64,000 bases of DNA, from NCBI GenBank assembly GCA_016808115.1, contig JAEQBH010000893.1, positions 186,001 to 250,000 of the forward strand, read 5' to 3'. Below, piece by piece: positions 46,832-58,943 of the stretch (its first letter is position 1; every line of letters begins with the position of its first letter). Below the pieces are notes generated by a model. It searched no databases. It was not told the origin of the DNA and worked only from the letters and a program-made list of their open reading frames with translations. The translations under genes were made by a program, and so were the position numbers. Origin of the DNA: Tetrastigma voinierianum (lineage: Eukaryota > Streptophyta > Magnoliopsida > Vitales > Vitaceae).

Positions 46832-47149
46832 GATAGCGGTTGAGCTATGCATCCGATCGCTTGTAATAAAGGGAAGAGACCCATCGTTCTTGACGGTGCG
46901 TCCTTGAACATCTTGCCTGCAAATAACATAAGGGCCTAATTACGTAAGAGGCCCTCACATCGCCCTGCCTTCAGCGATACCGTTAGCAGCACATCTCGCC
47001 GAGCAAGGAGAGAAATAGGCTGGGGTTAGAACCAACTGGACCAAGTTCCCAAGAACGCAAAGTAGACGGGACTCCAGTGCTAGTACCTAGAATTTGGACA
47101 CCATAACTTTCTTTCAAAATTTTGCAACTGCCTCCTTTCAAAAGTCCAA

Positions 47150-47520
47150 TTATGATCGCACCCATCGGGCACTTTCAAAGACCATGAAGCTCCTAGCCTG
47201 CTGGCACCTATAAAGCCCGTGATATGGTTGCCGTCGAATCGCATCAAAGTCCAGAGCACGGTTGCTATCCGGGCCTGCATCAAAAGTCCAGATACGGTTG
47301 TTGTTCGACCGACATCAAAATCAGAGCACGACGTGTCCCATTGGCTCAAGTCCGGGACATACTCCGCTTACATCCCACTGCATCAAGAGTTCGATATCGC
47401 TTGTTTCGCCTCACGGGTATCAAGTCCGTGATATTCGTTGTCGCCCGTGGCATCTAACAAATTTTATACGCTTGTCGTCTAATCGGGTATATAAAAGTCT
47501 AGATACGGTTGTGGTCCTAC
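47150..47520 (+). repeat. diverged tandem repeat, equivalent to 5262-5680
   Basis: Units contain CATCAAA(A)GTCCAGA and CGGTTG(T/C)(T/C)GTCCGACCG-like strings, and the first also has CTCCTAGCCTGCTGGCACC, which matches the element A unit. Units are about 45-50 bases and poorly preserved. Confidence 0.65.
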
Positions 47521-47639
47521 TAGTATTCTTTAATCATAGTTATGGTCTTGCTGAAATTTTTGACAAACATGGCTTATGCCCTGTCAATGATTTTAAATTA
47601 AAAACACGCTAAGTGTAGCCAGAGATACAAAAACAAAGT

Positions 47640-50600
47640 GGAGGGGAAAAAGTATATATATGGCCAAATAGCCTCCCTTGCAAAATTTGACAAAATAGCC
47701 TAAGCTAACATATCAAAGAAAGCCTTATTCTATGGTCACAACACCCTCCTCCGAATCTTCAACTGGCCCGCCTTGATCTACTGCCTTTTGCCTTCGATAA
47801 ATACCGCACCGGGGCACCTTATGGATTGATAAAAATTATGAGAAAATGGGTTAGCAAATCGTACGAGCCTCGGGATCTCTGCAATCACCTCACAGATGTT
47901 GTTCTTGAATGCGCAACACCCATAACCGTAAGCGAAGATAAGCTTCAGAGACCCCTGATAGTCTTTCACCATGTCTTCTCTATCTCGGTCCGTCAAAGAC
48001 ATAAAGACACTCATACTGACGCCTCGAGTCTAACAACAATGACGCTAGCTCAAACTTTATGCAGTGGAACTCAGTTTATTCGGGGCAAGCTTAGCCTCTA
48101 AGGCACCAGCCTCGACCGCTACGCCTTCCCCGTGGCTACCAAAGAATTTAAGGCTTTAGTCAAATCAACTTCTACCTTGGCTTTGCATCTCCCGGTCAGA
48201 GCCACTAATCGGGCCGCCCCGGCTTCCCCGTCGCCTCATCTCTTCTCTTTGCCCGCTTAATGTCAGGCCATCTGGGCCTCTTCTCCCAACGCTTGACGAG
48301 GATTCCGCCTTTCCGTAGCTGCTCAAGGTCGATGTCATGGCTGCCGACCGGGCATAAAGCCGTAGTTTTTCAAGATCATCTAGCGGGTTCGTAACTTCAG
48401 ATCGACGACCATGTTTCAAATGGCCGTCATGACCTAAAAAAAAAAAGAAAAGAAAATTTTTAGAGGATAATTATTATTAGGAGTTACAAACTGAAGATTA
48501 GCACTTACAAGTTCAAACGATCAAATGAAGTTGTGGTTCCAGATAAACATTTTGTCCTCAGCCACAAGGCTGAAAGCCCTCCTTGTCCATATAAACAGGA
48601 AACAAAACATAATATCGCTTCGAGCGGGCCCCCACGGGCATTTGGAAGTAATGCGGGTAAAGGTCGTGCATGTTTGAAATCGGAGATTCCACCTGATTGA
48701 AGGGGTTCCAATGGTGGGCAATTTTAAACACACCCTCGGGACCATGAGCCACAATACCCGTCGAGGGGGGACCCTTTCCAAAGGCGGAACATATGTGCTT
48801 AATATAAATCCCTATCAAAGAAATCAAGCCTCGGTCACGGAACCAATAGGTTCGGGCGGATGCTGAACGGAAACTTCAATGGGCATCCCGCTTCCAATCT
48901 TTTCAACTCGGGATTGCTCAAGAACAGAACCCCTCCCTCCGCAGGTGTACCGCCCTCGTTAGCACAAGCTCCCAAGGCCGACTGGTCATTGGAAGCAAGG
49001 TTTGGGATTCTATCGAGATCATAGCCTAGTCCTTCTGAGCCCCCTTATCTTGAGAAGACTGCCTAGGTCGCTGGCCTTCCGTAATCCATCTCACCCTGGG
49101 ATCTAAATTCGCGATGCATCCGAGAGCAAAGAAACCGACTAAGAAGGTTAAACAATTCTTCCTCCTCGACAACCCCATTCTCATTATACCACCCGCCATT
49201 TAATTTCTAACGGCCACGACTCGGGCTTTGTTTGTCGTGACCTCGCTTTCTTTCCTCTTTGTCTACCAAGTTGTGGACCTAAGGTCGGTAACACAAGGCA
49301 TCCTCACTAAGTTTAGTACGCCTCCGCTTAGCCAGCCCTCCCGAGCGTAAATTGCTTGAGATAAGCTACCAGGGACCAAATTAAGGAGGTCGGCAAGAAC
49401 GAAGTGCTCCCTCTCAACAACCTCAACGGGCAACGGAACTATGGGGATGATATAAGGGGAAGGGCGACCGCCTAATTCTCATAAATTCTTCACCATAAGC
49501 TGATTAGTGTCAAAAAAATGCTATTTTGAGCCCTATTTATTGTAGGTTTTGAGCACTTTTTGTGTACTAATCAACCGAATTAACCCTGACGGTAATATTG
49601 TTGTCCCGATTATTCTAACATCGCATTTCAGGGCTAATTTTCAGAAGTTTTAAGATAATCAAAGCCAAAATTATCGAGTCAATTCAAACACGAAACCCGA
49701 GTTGAACTCATATATCGCTGCGTATCGCATCCTTAAAGAAAGAAGATCAAAAGTGAAGAAAATGAGCACTGCAAAGTACGCTTTAAGCATCACACTGCTC
49801 ACCATTCTCACAGACCGTTCATCCCGCCTGCTCTCGCACCCGCTGGCTCGACTCTAATGGTTTTCTTCCCTTTACCCCATTGTAATAGTATTTTGCTATG
49901 TTATTTTGTAATTTGTATTATGTGGGTCGGGCTATAAAAGCCCCCGACTGCACACTATAAAGGAGACTTTCGCACACAGAGCTTGCACATGGGTTTCCAC
50001 GCTTTTCCCTTTCTCCTCCCATTTTCTTTCCTTTTCTCTCCCTTTCTCGACTACAAAACACTCCTTTGAGGATGACAACTCAGAGGATGGTTGGCTAGAC
50101 CTCTTTTCTCCTTGAAGAGGAGGGCTGTTGGTTAGGGTTTGGAGGTAACTCACGGTTCTCTGTTTTTAACGCACGCATTTATAGGTATTTATGTTCTATT
50201 TCGCTCAATCTAGGTTTAAATCTCTTAAATGTACATCAATGGACCAAGATTTTGGCAATTCTTAGGTTCAAAGTGATGCTTATTACAGATCCAATCGAGA
50301 TTCATTAGTTGCCCTCTATTTGTCACTGTAGGGTAGATTTATGAGATGTGTATTCACTGCCGGGGAACATTTATGCTCTGTAAATGTTGTTTTGCAAAAG
50401 GAAAAATCATAGGGTTTAGTCTTTAAAGCTAAATGAAGATCCGGTTCGGAAAATGAGTATAGGTCATCCTCCCCAACACGAGGAAATAAACCTGAGAACC
50501 CTCAGGACCTTTTTGAACCCAAATCCAAGAAATTCTCGACACTTCAAGGATTCTTCTTTACATTTTATCAGATGAATTTCAATTTTTCAAACAATAATTT

Positions 50601-51590
50601 CACTGCTTTTACCAAAACCTCAAAATCCAAACCAAATTCACCATTTTTACTAATTTAAATCATTTGTGCAAAGAAAACCCATCCCCGAAGTTCGACCCTT
50701 AGAACTACTATACTCGCAGTAGCTTTGCTACTAAGTAAATGACGAATTTAGGATACAAATTTTGTTGATTCCGGATCACCCTACTGTGGCACGAATCATA
50801 AGCAGAAGCTCGTGATTGCGCTCTGCCTCCATTATCTCAAGAAGTCGCCTAATGTTTTCCAGGCCAGCCTTCTTAATCCAATTTACTAGTCGGCCTCCCC
50901 TACGCCTGTCTAAATGACAACAAGAAAACAAAGGTATGTCAGTACATAACCTACCCAACAAGGTATGAGTTGTAACCAAGCTAAAACAAACTTGGGAACG
51001 TCAAACACTGGTTCACGTTAAAATGAAGCCCAAGAGAGTCGGGCATCTCATACTAAGGGCCCTCGACTGTGATAACCCCCTTGCCTCGACTGAGAGCCTG
51101 GGGTCCAGCTTACACCAAAGTTCATCAGGCGCATCACAACCGCTCTCGGGCCCGAGCTCAACATATAAACAAAACATACTTACTACGTAGATATCTAGTC
51201 GGGTAAAGAAGGTCGAAAGAACACTACAAATCACCAAATCCGAATACCGCTCAATGAACGAAAGTGTGAGGTGCTCCTGAGATATGCAAACTGCTTCACC
51301 AATGAAGAAATGTGGGAAGGGAAGTCTGCTAGAACTCGTTTCGCATAAAGTAGACGGCGCTTATCCGCTCCTACTTCGCTGGGGTAGCTGGACCGTCTGA
51401 TAATTTTAAACTAATGCTATCAGGAATTTAGTAGAAAGACCTCAACTCTTCCATGGACATGGAGGAAACAAGACTCCGCTGCGTATGGGTGAGCCCTTTG
51501 GCTCGGGCCTCTCCCTGCGGCCCAACTTGACCGGGTGGAAGTCTCATCTGCCTCTCGACATTTCGCAAGGCACAAAAAAAAAAAAAAGGG
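47640..51590 (-). pseudogene. antisense ORF of element C, interrupted by a solo LTR
   Basis: Minus-strand blocks in order from 51590: a start region equivalent to 21775; VTTHTLLGRLCTDI and ...KKAGLENIRRLLEIMEAERNHELL (50960-50805); then, past the solo LTR, PSPYI.P and EREHFVLADLL (49470-49390); a Ser/Ala-rich middle; the block at 48830-48500; a charged region (48419-48165); and SLKLIFAYGYGCCAFKNNIC (47960-47890). The order and several blocks match element A (10056-5929). Frames are broken in many places. It is the only recognisable protein-coding unit of any length left in element C. Function unknown. Confidence 0.65.
49501..50798 (+). mobile_element. solo LTR with perfect TAAGC target duplication
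   Basis: Runs TGATTAGTGTCAAAAAAATG to ...GGCACGAATCA, flanked by TAAGC at 49496-49500 and 50799-50803. The terminal TGATT/AATCA form a short inverted repeat. It has a TATA box (GGGCTATAAAAGCCC near 49931), so it is plus-oriented. The block TACTCGCAGTAGCTTTGCTA near 50711 and the ends suggest an Athila/Ogre-type gypsy family. It breaks the antisense ORF of element C. Confidence 0.9.
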
Positions 51591-51970
51591 GGGGAGGATC
51601 AACTTGATAATATCCTACCAAAGCCCTAGCAGGGCTAGAAACCCTCAACTTTTACAAAGGCTATTAAGATGCCCCTAGGCTTGGGTACCTTCCAAAACCC
51701 TGTGTGTAGTTCTGTCCCCGGAAACCTACTGGCAACTAAAGAATGCGAGTTCAAAGTAAGAACAAAACAAGGCTACCAATAGCCAAATAACCCACACAAA
51801 CGAAATCAAAAGCAAAGCAAATGAAAGACCCACTAGGAAATAAAAAATGGTCAGGATCCTCTGAACGATTCCTTCGCTAAGAGCTTCAAGAGTATTACAG
51901 AAATGCAGAAAACTTTCAGGCAAATGATTTCTAAAGCAAAAGCAAAGAAGCTGACTTCCGGACCCCTATT

Positions 51971-51980
51971 CCTATATAGG
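51971..51980 (-). promoter_or_regulatory. candidate antisense TATA box, element C
   Basis: CCTATATAGG lies about 380 bases upstream of the antisense ORF start on the minus strand, with GCATTAAATGTG next to it as in element A (22284-22295). Confidence 0.4.
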
Positions 51981-53011
51981 GTAAGGCATGCGCAAGAGCA
52001 TTAAATGTGCCGATGGATAAGCTACAATATCGGGAATCATGCCCATTTGAATCCTTTCCCCCAACACTTAGCCTTCACAAAACAATTCGCCTTCTAGGGC
52101 ACATAAAGAACAAATGGGCCTCGCTGGCCTGGATCCACTTGGACTTAAGCCCTTGGGCCCAGCCGGTTCGGATCCGTTTGGCCTATGGGGCCTTAGGTTT
52201 GTCTATCCAAATGGCTTGGGCCTGCTAACCGAGAGAAAATCATAGACTCATTCCCAAAAACCAATGAGGGATTCTTAGGAGCCAACTTTCTGTCATTAGC
52301 TTCCCTAGCCGGGTTACGAAGGAAGAATGAAAAATAGAAAACTCATGCATCATAATGACCAAAAACCCCTGTCTTCTTAAGATATGCCAAAATGCTTCAA
52401 TGATCATATTAAAACCAAGACAAACATATCCTAGTAACCTTGGTAGAACCATTATAGAAATATCCGGGTACACGTACCAGGCTAATTACAAAGAGAAGGG
52501 GGATCAAAAAGGGGAATCCAAGTAACCTTGGTAAACCTATTACAGAAATACCCAAGTACATATACTAGATTGATTACAAAAAAAAAAGGAATTAGAAAAT
52601 GAAGAGATGAAAAAGGAAGAAGAAGAAGAAGAGGTGAAAAAAAAAAGGGAGAGGAAGAAGGGAAAATCAAAGAAAAATAAGAATTTGAATTATCTCGCTT
52701 GAAATCACCCTTCCTCTTAGCTTTACAACTCAAGTGCCACAACCTGCATACACAGGCTGTGGGGGCACCTAGCCTTGCGAAGAACTCGAAGAGGAACAAT
52801 GGCATCGCCCCTCTGGGGGCGAATGATAGGCCACGTGGATGACATGTCAGGACATACAATATCCATAGGTGACGAACAGTTGTAGAGACTCCTGCAAGTC
52901 TCCATCCACCATTACTCCGCCTTCGCCGTCTCACAAAAGAATTCATAGTAGAGGAATAAGCTAACGGAGGAGAAATCCGTTGAAAATTTCGTAGAGCTCG
53001 CTGATTCAACA

Positions 53012-53024
53012 CCATATATATAGG
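53012..53024 (-). promoter_or_regulatory. second candidate antisense TATA box, element C
   Basis: CCTATATATATGG on the minus strand, in a context (GGGGTGAAAC..., then a CGTACTAAATATATC string) resembling a diverged duplicate of the 51971 region. The minus-strand ORF at 53015-52482 that starts beside it is low-complexity (Phe/Leu/Ser-rich) and probably not a real protein. Confidence 0.3.
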
Positions 53025-53185
53025 GGTGAAACTTTAAAAGGCGTACTAAATATATCATCGGAAATACAGTTTTCTAGTAATATGAGCATTGGAACTTATG
53101 CACATTAATCACCCCTAATTTCCCATATTACGGACCCTAAAACACAAGTATTTTTCCCCGCCTAGAAGAGCATGACGTTCTAGTT

Positions 53186-53200
53186 GAGAAAAAAGGGGGG
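53186..53200 (+). other. element C polypurine tract
   Basis: GAGAAAAAAGGGGGG followed by CAT and the LTR start, as in element A. Confidence 0.85.
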
Positions 53201-53203
53201 CAT

Positions 53204-53899
53204 TGTGAGTGTCATGGCTTTTGGGTCCAAGGTTTGGGTCCAGGGCTCACTACTCAACAGGCCCAACACCTGCACGGGCCCATTGCCTAATCCAAACCAC
53301 AAAGTTACCCAAAATGGCCTAATACATAAAAAACCATAGGGGAGCTAATCAGACAGGAAAGTCTTACATCCCGTCTGAAGTCTCGAGTCTCCTAGCCTAC
53401 CATCCTATCACATAGGATATTTGGCCACTGATCACTTAATATCCAAATCCAGTACGTCTCAAAAAACCTTAATTCTTAAAAAGGAGGAATTGGTCTTCAA
53501 TAAGGAAAGGCAAATTTTATCGTTACGTTTGTGATATTATTTCTCCAAAAATCAAGGAGAATCGGTCTTCAATAGGGAAAGGCAAATTTTATCGTTAAGT
53601 TCGTGATATTATCTCTCCAAAAATCAAGGAGAATTGGTCTCAGATAAGGAAAGAGAGATTTTATTGTCAAAATTACAAGATTATATTTCCTTAAATCAAA
53701 GGAAAATTCGAGTATAAAAGAGAGATTCCCCACGAGGGAAAGATAGGCAATCCTAACTATCGAACTTCCTTCTTCTTCTTCTCCATCCTTTTACTGACTT
53801 AAGCATCGGAGAGGCGGCCGGCACACCGCTGCTGGACCCCATTTTTGCAAGTTTACATTGTACCGCTGATGCCTCAGAGATCAGACGATCCTGGTAACA
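53204..53899 (+). mobile_element. element C 3' LTR
   Basis: 696 bases. It differs from the 5' LTR mainly by an extra copy of a ~85-base unit (about 53480-53640) containing AATTGGTCTTCAATA and AATTTTATCGTTA. Confidence 0.85.
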
Positions 53900-53900
53900 A

Positions 53901-56427
53901 TACCGGATCGGTACCATTTACCCGTGGACACCGAGTTACTCGACACCACCTCGATATGTCCCTTCACCAGGACCCATTCATTCATATTTAAGTTAAAATA
54001 TGAGATTAATACACTTAAATACAAATTCGTAAGAGTTCGACTACGACCCTTATTTATTAAATTAATTATATTGGCAATAGTCAAAAGAATTTAATTACAA
54101 TTCTTTATACAAAATACTTGCTAAAACTAGTCTTGCTCTAAGCACTTTACAAGGATTTGACTAAATATATGTCGGCCTTCTTCACAATCACAACCTCATC
54201 TGAGCACCGTCCATAGGTGTCGACTCTGCACCTGAAAGGGTTGTCCCATAAAGGGTGAGCTACGCCCAATAGAGAATACCTTTTATAAGGGCTACTCCCT
54301 ACCTAAGTGCACATGCAATGTTCATTCACATTCAAATAAGAACATTCCAATTCTATATTGAATCTTACATGCCATGTCATGAAATGAGATGTGACTCATC
54401 ATGTACCATGCGCCCGAGTCCTCACCGACTCCCTCACTCAAAGCCTAAGCCCATGTGTGAAAAACCGTCATTCTGGATGACATCCAATGATCATTTTCAA
54501 AACAAATTTCATTTGTTTATAAAATAAAAGCTTTTTGGATGATGGGCATTACAATGACTTCATTTTACATTCAAAATCATACGCCAGGTAGAGATTTCGT
54601 GTCGCACCACAAAGCCGCAAAATCTAGACACTTTACGGCCTTCACCGTCAGAGTATAACCACCATAATTGCGGGGTTTTCACCCGAGGGGGGATCTATCC
54701 CTTCTTGCTGATACACGACACATATTTTCCTTACCATTTTATTCAATTGTGCAACTCTATTGGACGTTTTCCCATTTAACCGAGCCCACCAAATCAAACA
54801 CTAAACGCAGGGTCGATTTACCATCCATGCACTCACGCCCATTTAATGCGATGTCCCCGTGCATATGCAATGCAATATGCCATTGCATGTTATATCATAT
54901 CACATGCATAACGAATGCTACATGGACAACACAATCCACACCACTTACCGGGTGCCATGGACAATCACATCACCTACATATAACCTCCATACATCATTTC
55001 ATTCATGTCAATATATCATGTAAGCATATATCAACATTCACATTCAACATGTCATTCTATGATCAACCAATGACACACACAAAAGCAAGCCATGTAATAG
55101 TCATTGCACACAACAATTCATCACATGTCAATACGTTGAAGTACTTATATTGACATCCAAACAGGTCACTACATTGTCAAGTAGTGGCACACTCACAATC
55201 AAGTTTACGTCATGGCGATCAGACACACCATTCATCACATGTCAACATATTAGAACACACACATATTGACATCAAACATGTCAATTTTAGTCAAGAATGA
55301 GACACTAAAAACAAGCCTACACGATGGCCCCATAAGCTACAACAATCACAAATGTGGCCAATTTAAACTCGAATTCCCAAAGTCGTGCCACAAACATAGG
55401 TCTCTTGAACAAATAAGAGCTCGCCAGCGAGCCCCGCCTCACTCTGTGCGAGCAACACCTCACCTTGCGACCGCAAAGCCCGTCCCTCACCATCCCCGGG
55501 TTCAAGGCGAGCATGCCCACGCCTAGGTGGACTCACTCGCCCAAAGAGACCCCCTTCCTTCACCTAAGCAGAGGAACCAACCCTTCCGTTGGAAGATTTA
55601 CACCTTCACCTAAGCGAAATGAGGTTCACCTAGGCAAAGAAACATCAAGCATAACCCAAAAATCCAGTTTTCTTCGCCTAACAGGCTCTTAAACGAAAAA
55701 CCCTATTTTCTTGGCCAAAAGATGGAAAGTAAGCCAAGGTAGGAAGAAGCCCTTACCTCTAGGAGTGTGATACACGAGTAGGAAGCCTCCTAAACCCGAC
55801 GACTTCGATTTCCCAAAATATCCCCTCTTAAATCTTCGACGAAATCCCTCTTTTCAAGTACCCACGCGTACCCCTCATTGATGCGATGAACTTTTGTTCT
55901 TGGCCCGACGCAAACCGACCTACGGAACTCTGTAGATCTTAGGAGGAAGCCTTGGCTCTCCTCTTTATCTTTTCTCCTCTCTCTGTGGATCAAACAAGGA
56001 AAATGGGCTCTTTTTGCCCTAATTCCTCTTTTGTCCCTACTTAAGTTTAAGTTGGATGTGTGGCCCACGTCATGCCACATGTCAACCCCCTGCTCAGTAT
56101 GATTTTCAGTCCGAACTACCTTATTCATTTCGCTCAAGTTCACCATCCCATGATCTTAACTCAAGTCATTTCTCAACTTTCGAGATTTTTGTAAACAATC
56201 ACAGACTCCGAATCAATGCACACCACCTCCAAAACATGGAAATCGACCGCTCTAAATTCGATTTAAATCTGCCTAGGTAACTAGACTTTGTGAGACCGAA
56301 TCCAGTTTACGTTCCGGTTATTAACCAGTTATCTAGAAAATTTCCAAAGCTTTCTAACCCATACTTATTCTAGAAATTTACTGTTTTTCCATTTTTCAAA
56401 AAAAATCGATTTTTCTCGGGTTTTACA
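53901..56427 (-). mobile_element. element D 5' LTR, main part
   Basis: Continuation of the LTR cut at 45890. It is collinear with 38440-40770, including ATTTTACATT-type strings and the end TTTTTCTCGGGTTTTACA. The LTR start on the minus strand is at 56427, beside the ACCTA target duplication. Confidence 0.88.
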
Positions 56428-56432
56428 ACCTA

Positions 56433-57790
56433 TCTCTATTTTTCCGCTTATCCACATAAGGACTAGAAACATGATGGCCGTGTGAATACTCACTCAAAAG
56501 TGCATTTAAGACTCAACTTCATAATTAAACTTTTGAAGTGGAAACTCATACTTAACCAACTTTGTGCGTTATTAGCCTCGAAACATGTTATTAATGGCTT
56601 TATTGAGTACATGTATGCATATAGGCCTTTTTGGCAACTTTTACGGCTCTTGGATTTATGAGGTCAAACAATGAGGACATCTTGAGATCTTTTATGCGAG
56701 CTTGGAAGTTTGTGGAAGTAATTCAAACGAGTTGGGACCATGAAATTGCAAGAATATGGAGGATTTGAAGCCTATTCTAGAGCATTTCGTGCTGCCTCCA
56801 CAAGCAATGTGAAATTTCGCATTGCTTCCTTGTTTTTACCTGCTTGCTGCTCAATTTCGCACTTCCTCCTCTAGATAGTGCGAAATTTCGCTATGCTTCC
56901 TAATTCCAATGCTAAATTAACAGAAAACAAAAAATAAAAAGTCTCGTGTTCCAAGTCGTGGGATTTGATTTCTAAAAGGAAATAAACTCCTCTTGGAGAT
57001 GAAGTAACCCTCACAGATGTATTATTTTGCTTATAAATAGGGATCCGATGATCAAGACAAGGGACATCTTATATCACTCAATTAGTTTATTTTCTTGTAA
57101 TTTTTGGGAGAACTTTACCTTTTCTTTAATAAAAGCTTTAAGCACGTTTTTTTTTTTTTTTTTTCTGCTTTCTTCATTCATGGATTGTTCAAGACTCTTC
57201 TCGAGGTGAGATGGATCCGATCCACCCCACCATGGTGACTTAAGGAGGCAGATGCACTTCATACCAAACGTAAGGGTTTTTCTATTTTTTTTTAGAGGCC
57301 TGACATGGGGTGGCAGTAGTCCTGGTTCCCTAACTATCCATATAGGACTCTCTCCTCCCTTTCACTAGTCTTCTTGATACTTAGCAAGTCTGAATGGTAT
57401 GTTGGGTGCTTAGGCAGCGCACCTTTGACCCAGCATGTGTGATAGATTGTTTCTTGTCCAGAATCGCCACAGAGTTGAGTTTAGAACCTATCAGACACCT
57501 CAAAAAATCGATAAGAACTACTTGGCCATACCCCTAGAATATATATGCTTCATCTATATTTTGCAAGAGGAACCTAGGTGGAGTTTAAGGGATTAGATAT
57601 AAGATGATTTTTTGGGCAGACGACTAGGACATTAAGAACCCCCATTTGAATCACCATGGTGAGGCTAGATTTGGTGAACCCAAAGCTCAAGACCTTTTTA
57701 TTATTGTTTACAAAATCAGTAACCATCAATCTTTTCAAAGTAATAAAAACTCTTCTTTTAATTTTTTGCTTTTATTTTCTATTTTGATAA
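56433..57790 (+). mobile_element. probable gypsy LTR fragment and internal start, truncated by element F
   Basis: Non-coding. It contains CTTATAAATAGGGATCC (TATA-like, 57030-57046), duplicated strings around AATTTCGCATTGCTTCC and AATTTCGCTATGCTTCC (56815-56905), and a long poly(T) (57148-57165). The layout is like a plus-oriented gypsy LTR followed by untranslated internal sequence. Neither end is defined: the left abuts the element D target duplication, the right abuts the copia LTR at 57791. Confidence 0.4.
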
Positions 57791-58670
57791 TGTTGGAAAA
57801 ATGGGTTTTAGCGCAATAAATTAGCTATCTTTGAGCTAAAATTACAATGGATCGCACAAACTCTTTCTAGCAGTCCACATGGGGAATGTGTTCTCCATGA
57901 GGAGACAAGATCATATATTATTGCTCAAAACCATTAAGGAGTGAATTAGAAATTGCTTTTTAAACATCACCCCTTGGAAAAATGGCACCAGTGTTTAAGC
58001 TTAGGAAAGCCAGGTCCCACATCTGACGGGAACAAGATTTTTAAAGGGTATATATACACCACCAGAAGTTTGCCTGGGCCCCAAGGGGCACACCAGTTTT
58101 GTGGAAGGGGGAGGACCTAGCTCTTGCTTGGTTCACCACACGCGCGCGCGCCCAGCCGTCGCCCCGGCCCTCACCGAACCGGGCCGGGTTCGAGTTCTAT
58201 ATATATCCAAATTTATTTTTAAACCTGAAACATTAAAACACCGCTGCTTTGGCGTGTTACTACTGGACTCCAAACACCGCCGTTTTGGAAGTGTCGGTCG
58301 ACCTACGGACGCCTTCTTTCCTTACTGCATGCGACCTGTATCCGCAGACACGACTTAGCTCAAGCTTCATGACTGTACCAAACAATCATGAGCAAGTCTA
58401 TAAATAGGAGATAGAAACAAGCATTTAGCACATAGAAAACATTCATTCTTCCTCTTCCTTTCTATCTGAGAGCAAGTTCTGAACAACTTCTGGTTCGACG
58501 ACCAAAACCACCTGGGGCGCTTTCCATTGTAGTCAGGATCATTTTATCTTGGTAGACAATGCAGAACTCACACCAATCGGCGAGGGCAATAAATTGAATT
58601 GTTTTATGAAATCGTGGTCCAACACAAGACTTGATCAATTTCTAACTTCTACTCCTGGTTTCTGCAAACA
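57791..58670 (+). mobile_element. element F 5' LTR (right end approximate)
   Basis: TG start, a TATA box at 58398-58407, and a GC-rich patch (CGCGCGCGCG near 58142). The 3' boundary is guessed at ...TTCTGCAAACA, because the partner LTR is outside the window and no clear primer-binding site was found. Confidence 0.5.
58398..58407 (+). promoter_or_regulatory. TATA box of element F LTR
   Basis: CTATAAATAG about 600 bases into the LTR, followed by an A-rich then CT-rich stretch typical of the transcript start region. Confidence 0.6.
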
Positions 58671-58794
58671 GGTTACAACTTTGCTTTTAAATTGTTTTTC
58701 TCTTTTGTTCTATTTGCATCTATTCCGTTCAGTTTGTTCACAAACAGGTTTTTGGTTTAATACTGATATACATTTCAGACTGCCTAACAATCTT

Positions 58795-58943
58795 AAGACG
58801 ATCTATTTATTTTAAATATAGATATTAGTACAGTTCTGGAATACAATTAACTGATCTGATTTATTGAGTTTAAATATAGAGACACTTACCCTAGAATACG
58901 TAACTGATCGTGAATGGATTTACATATTTTAAATATAGATATC
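58795..58943 (+). repeat. leader repeat of element F
   Basis: The string TTTAAATATAGA(T/G) recurs about every 65 bases here and again at 61430 beyond the nested LTR, each copy with a GAATAC-containing partner. The pattern indicates a short tandem repeat in the leader that was split by the insertion at 58944. Confidence 0.6.

Larger units (their letters stand above)
45891..53899 (+). mobile_element. element C: Tat-type element lacking gag-pol, nested in element D
   Basis: LTRs at 45891-46499 and 53204-53899 share start TGTGAGTG(C/T)CATGG and end (G/T)TAACA. TACCG lies at 45885-45889 and 53901-53905, a probable target duplication offset by one or two bases from the LTR ends. Inside are a short gag-start remnant, then directly the post-integrase tandem repeats, the antisense ORF and a polypurine tract. 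No protease, RT or integrase is seen, so the element is an internal-deletion derivative. It also holds a solo LTR (49501-50798). Confidence 0.85.
38371..56427 (-). mobile_element. element D: Tekay/Del-like chromovirus, minus strand, hosting element C
   Basis: The element is flanked by ACCTA at 38366-38370 and 56428-56432. On the minus strand the order is 5' LTR (56427-45796, split by element C), primer-binding site (45781-45792), gag, protease, RT, RNase H, integrase with chromodomain-like tail, polypurine tract, 3' LTR (40770-38371). The internal region is about 5 kb, full-length for this group, but is full of stops and frameshifts. Without element C the total is about 10 kb. Confidence 0.92.

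Noticed and set aside
52482..53015. 177-residue minus-strand ORF
   Set aside because: Phe/Leu/Ser-rich low-complexity translation of a GA-rich tract in the untranslated part of element C; no family resemblance.
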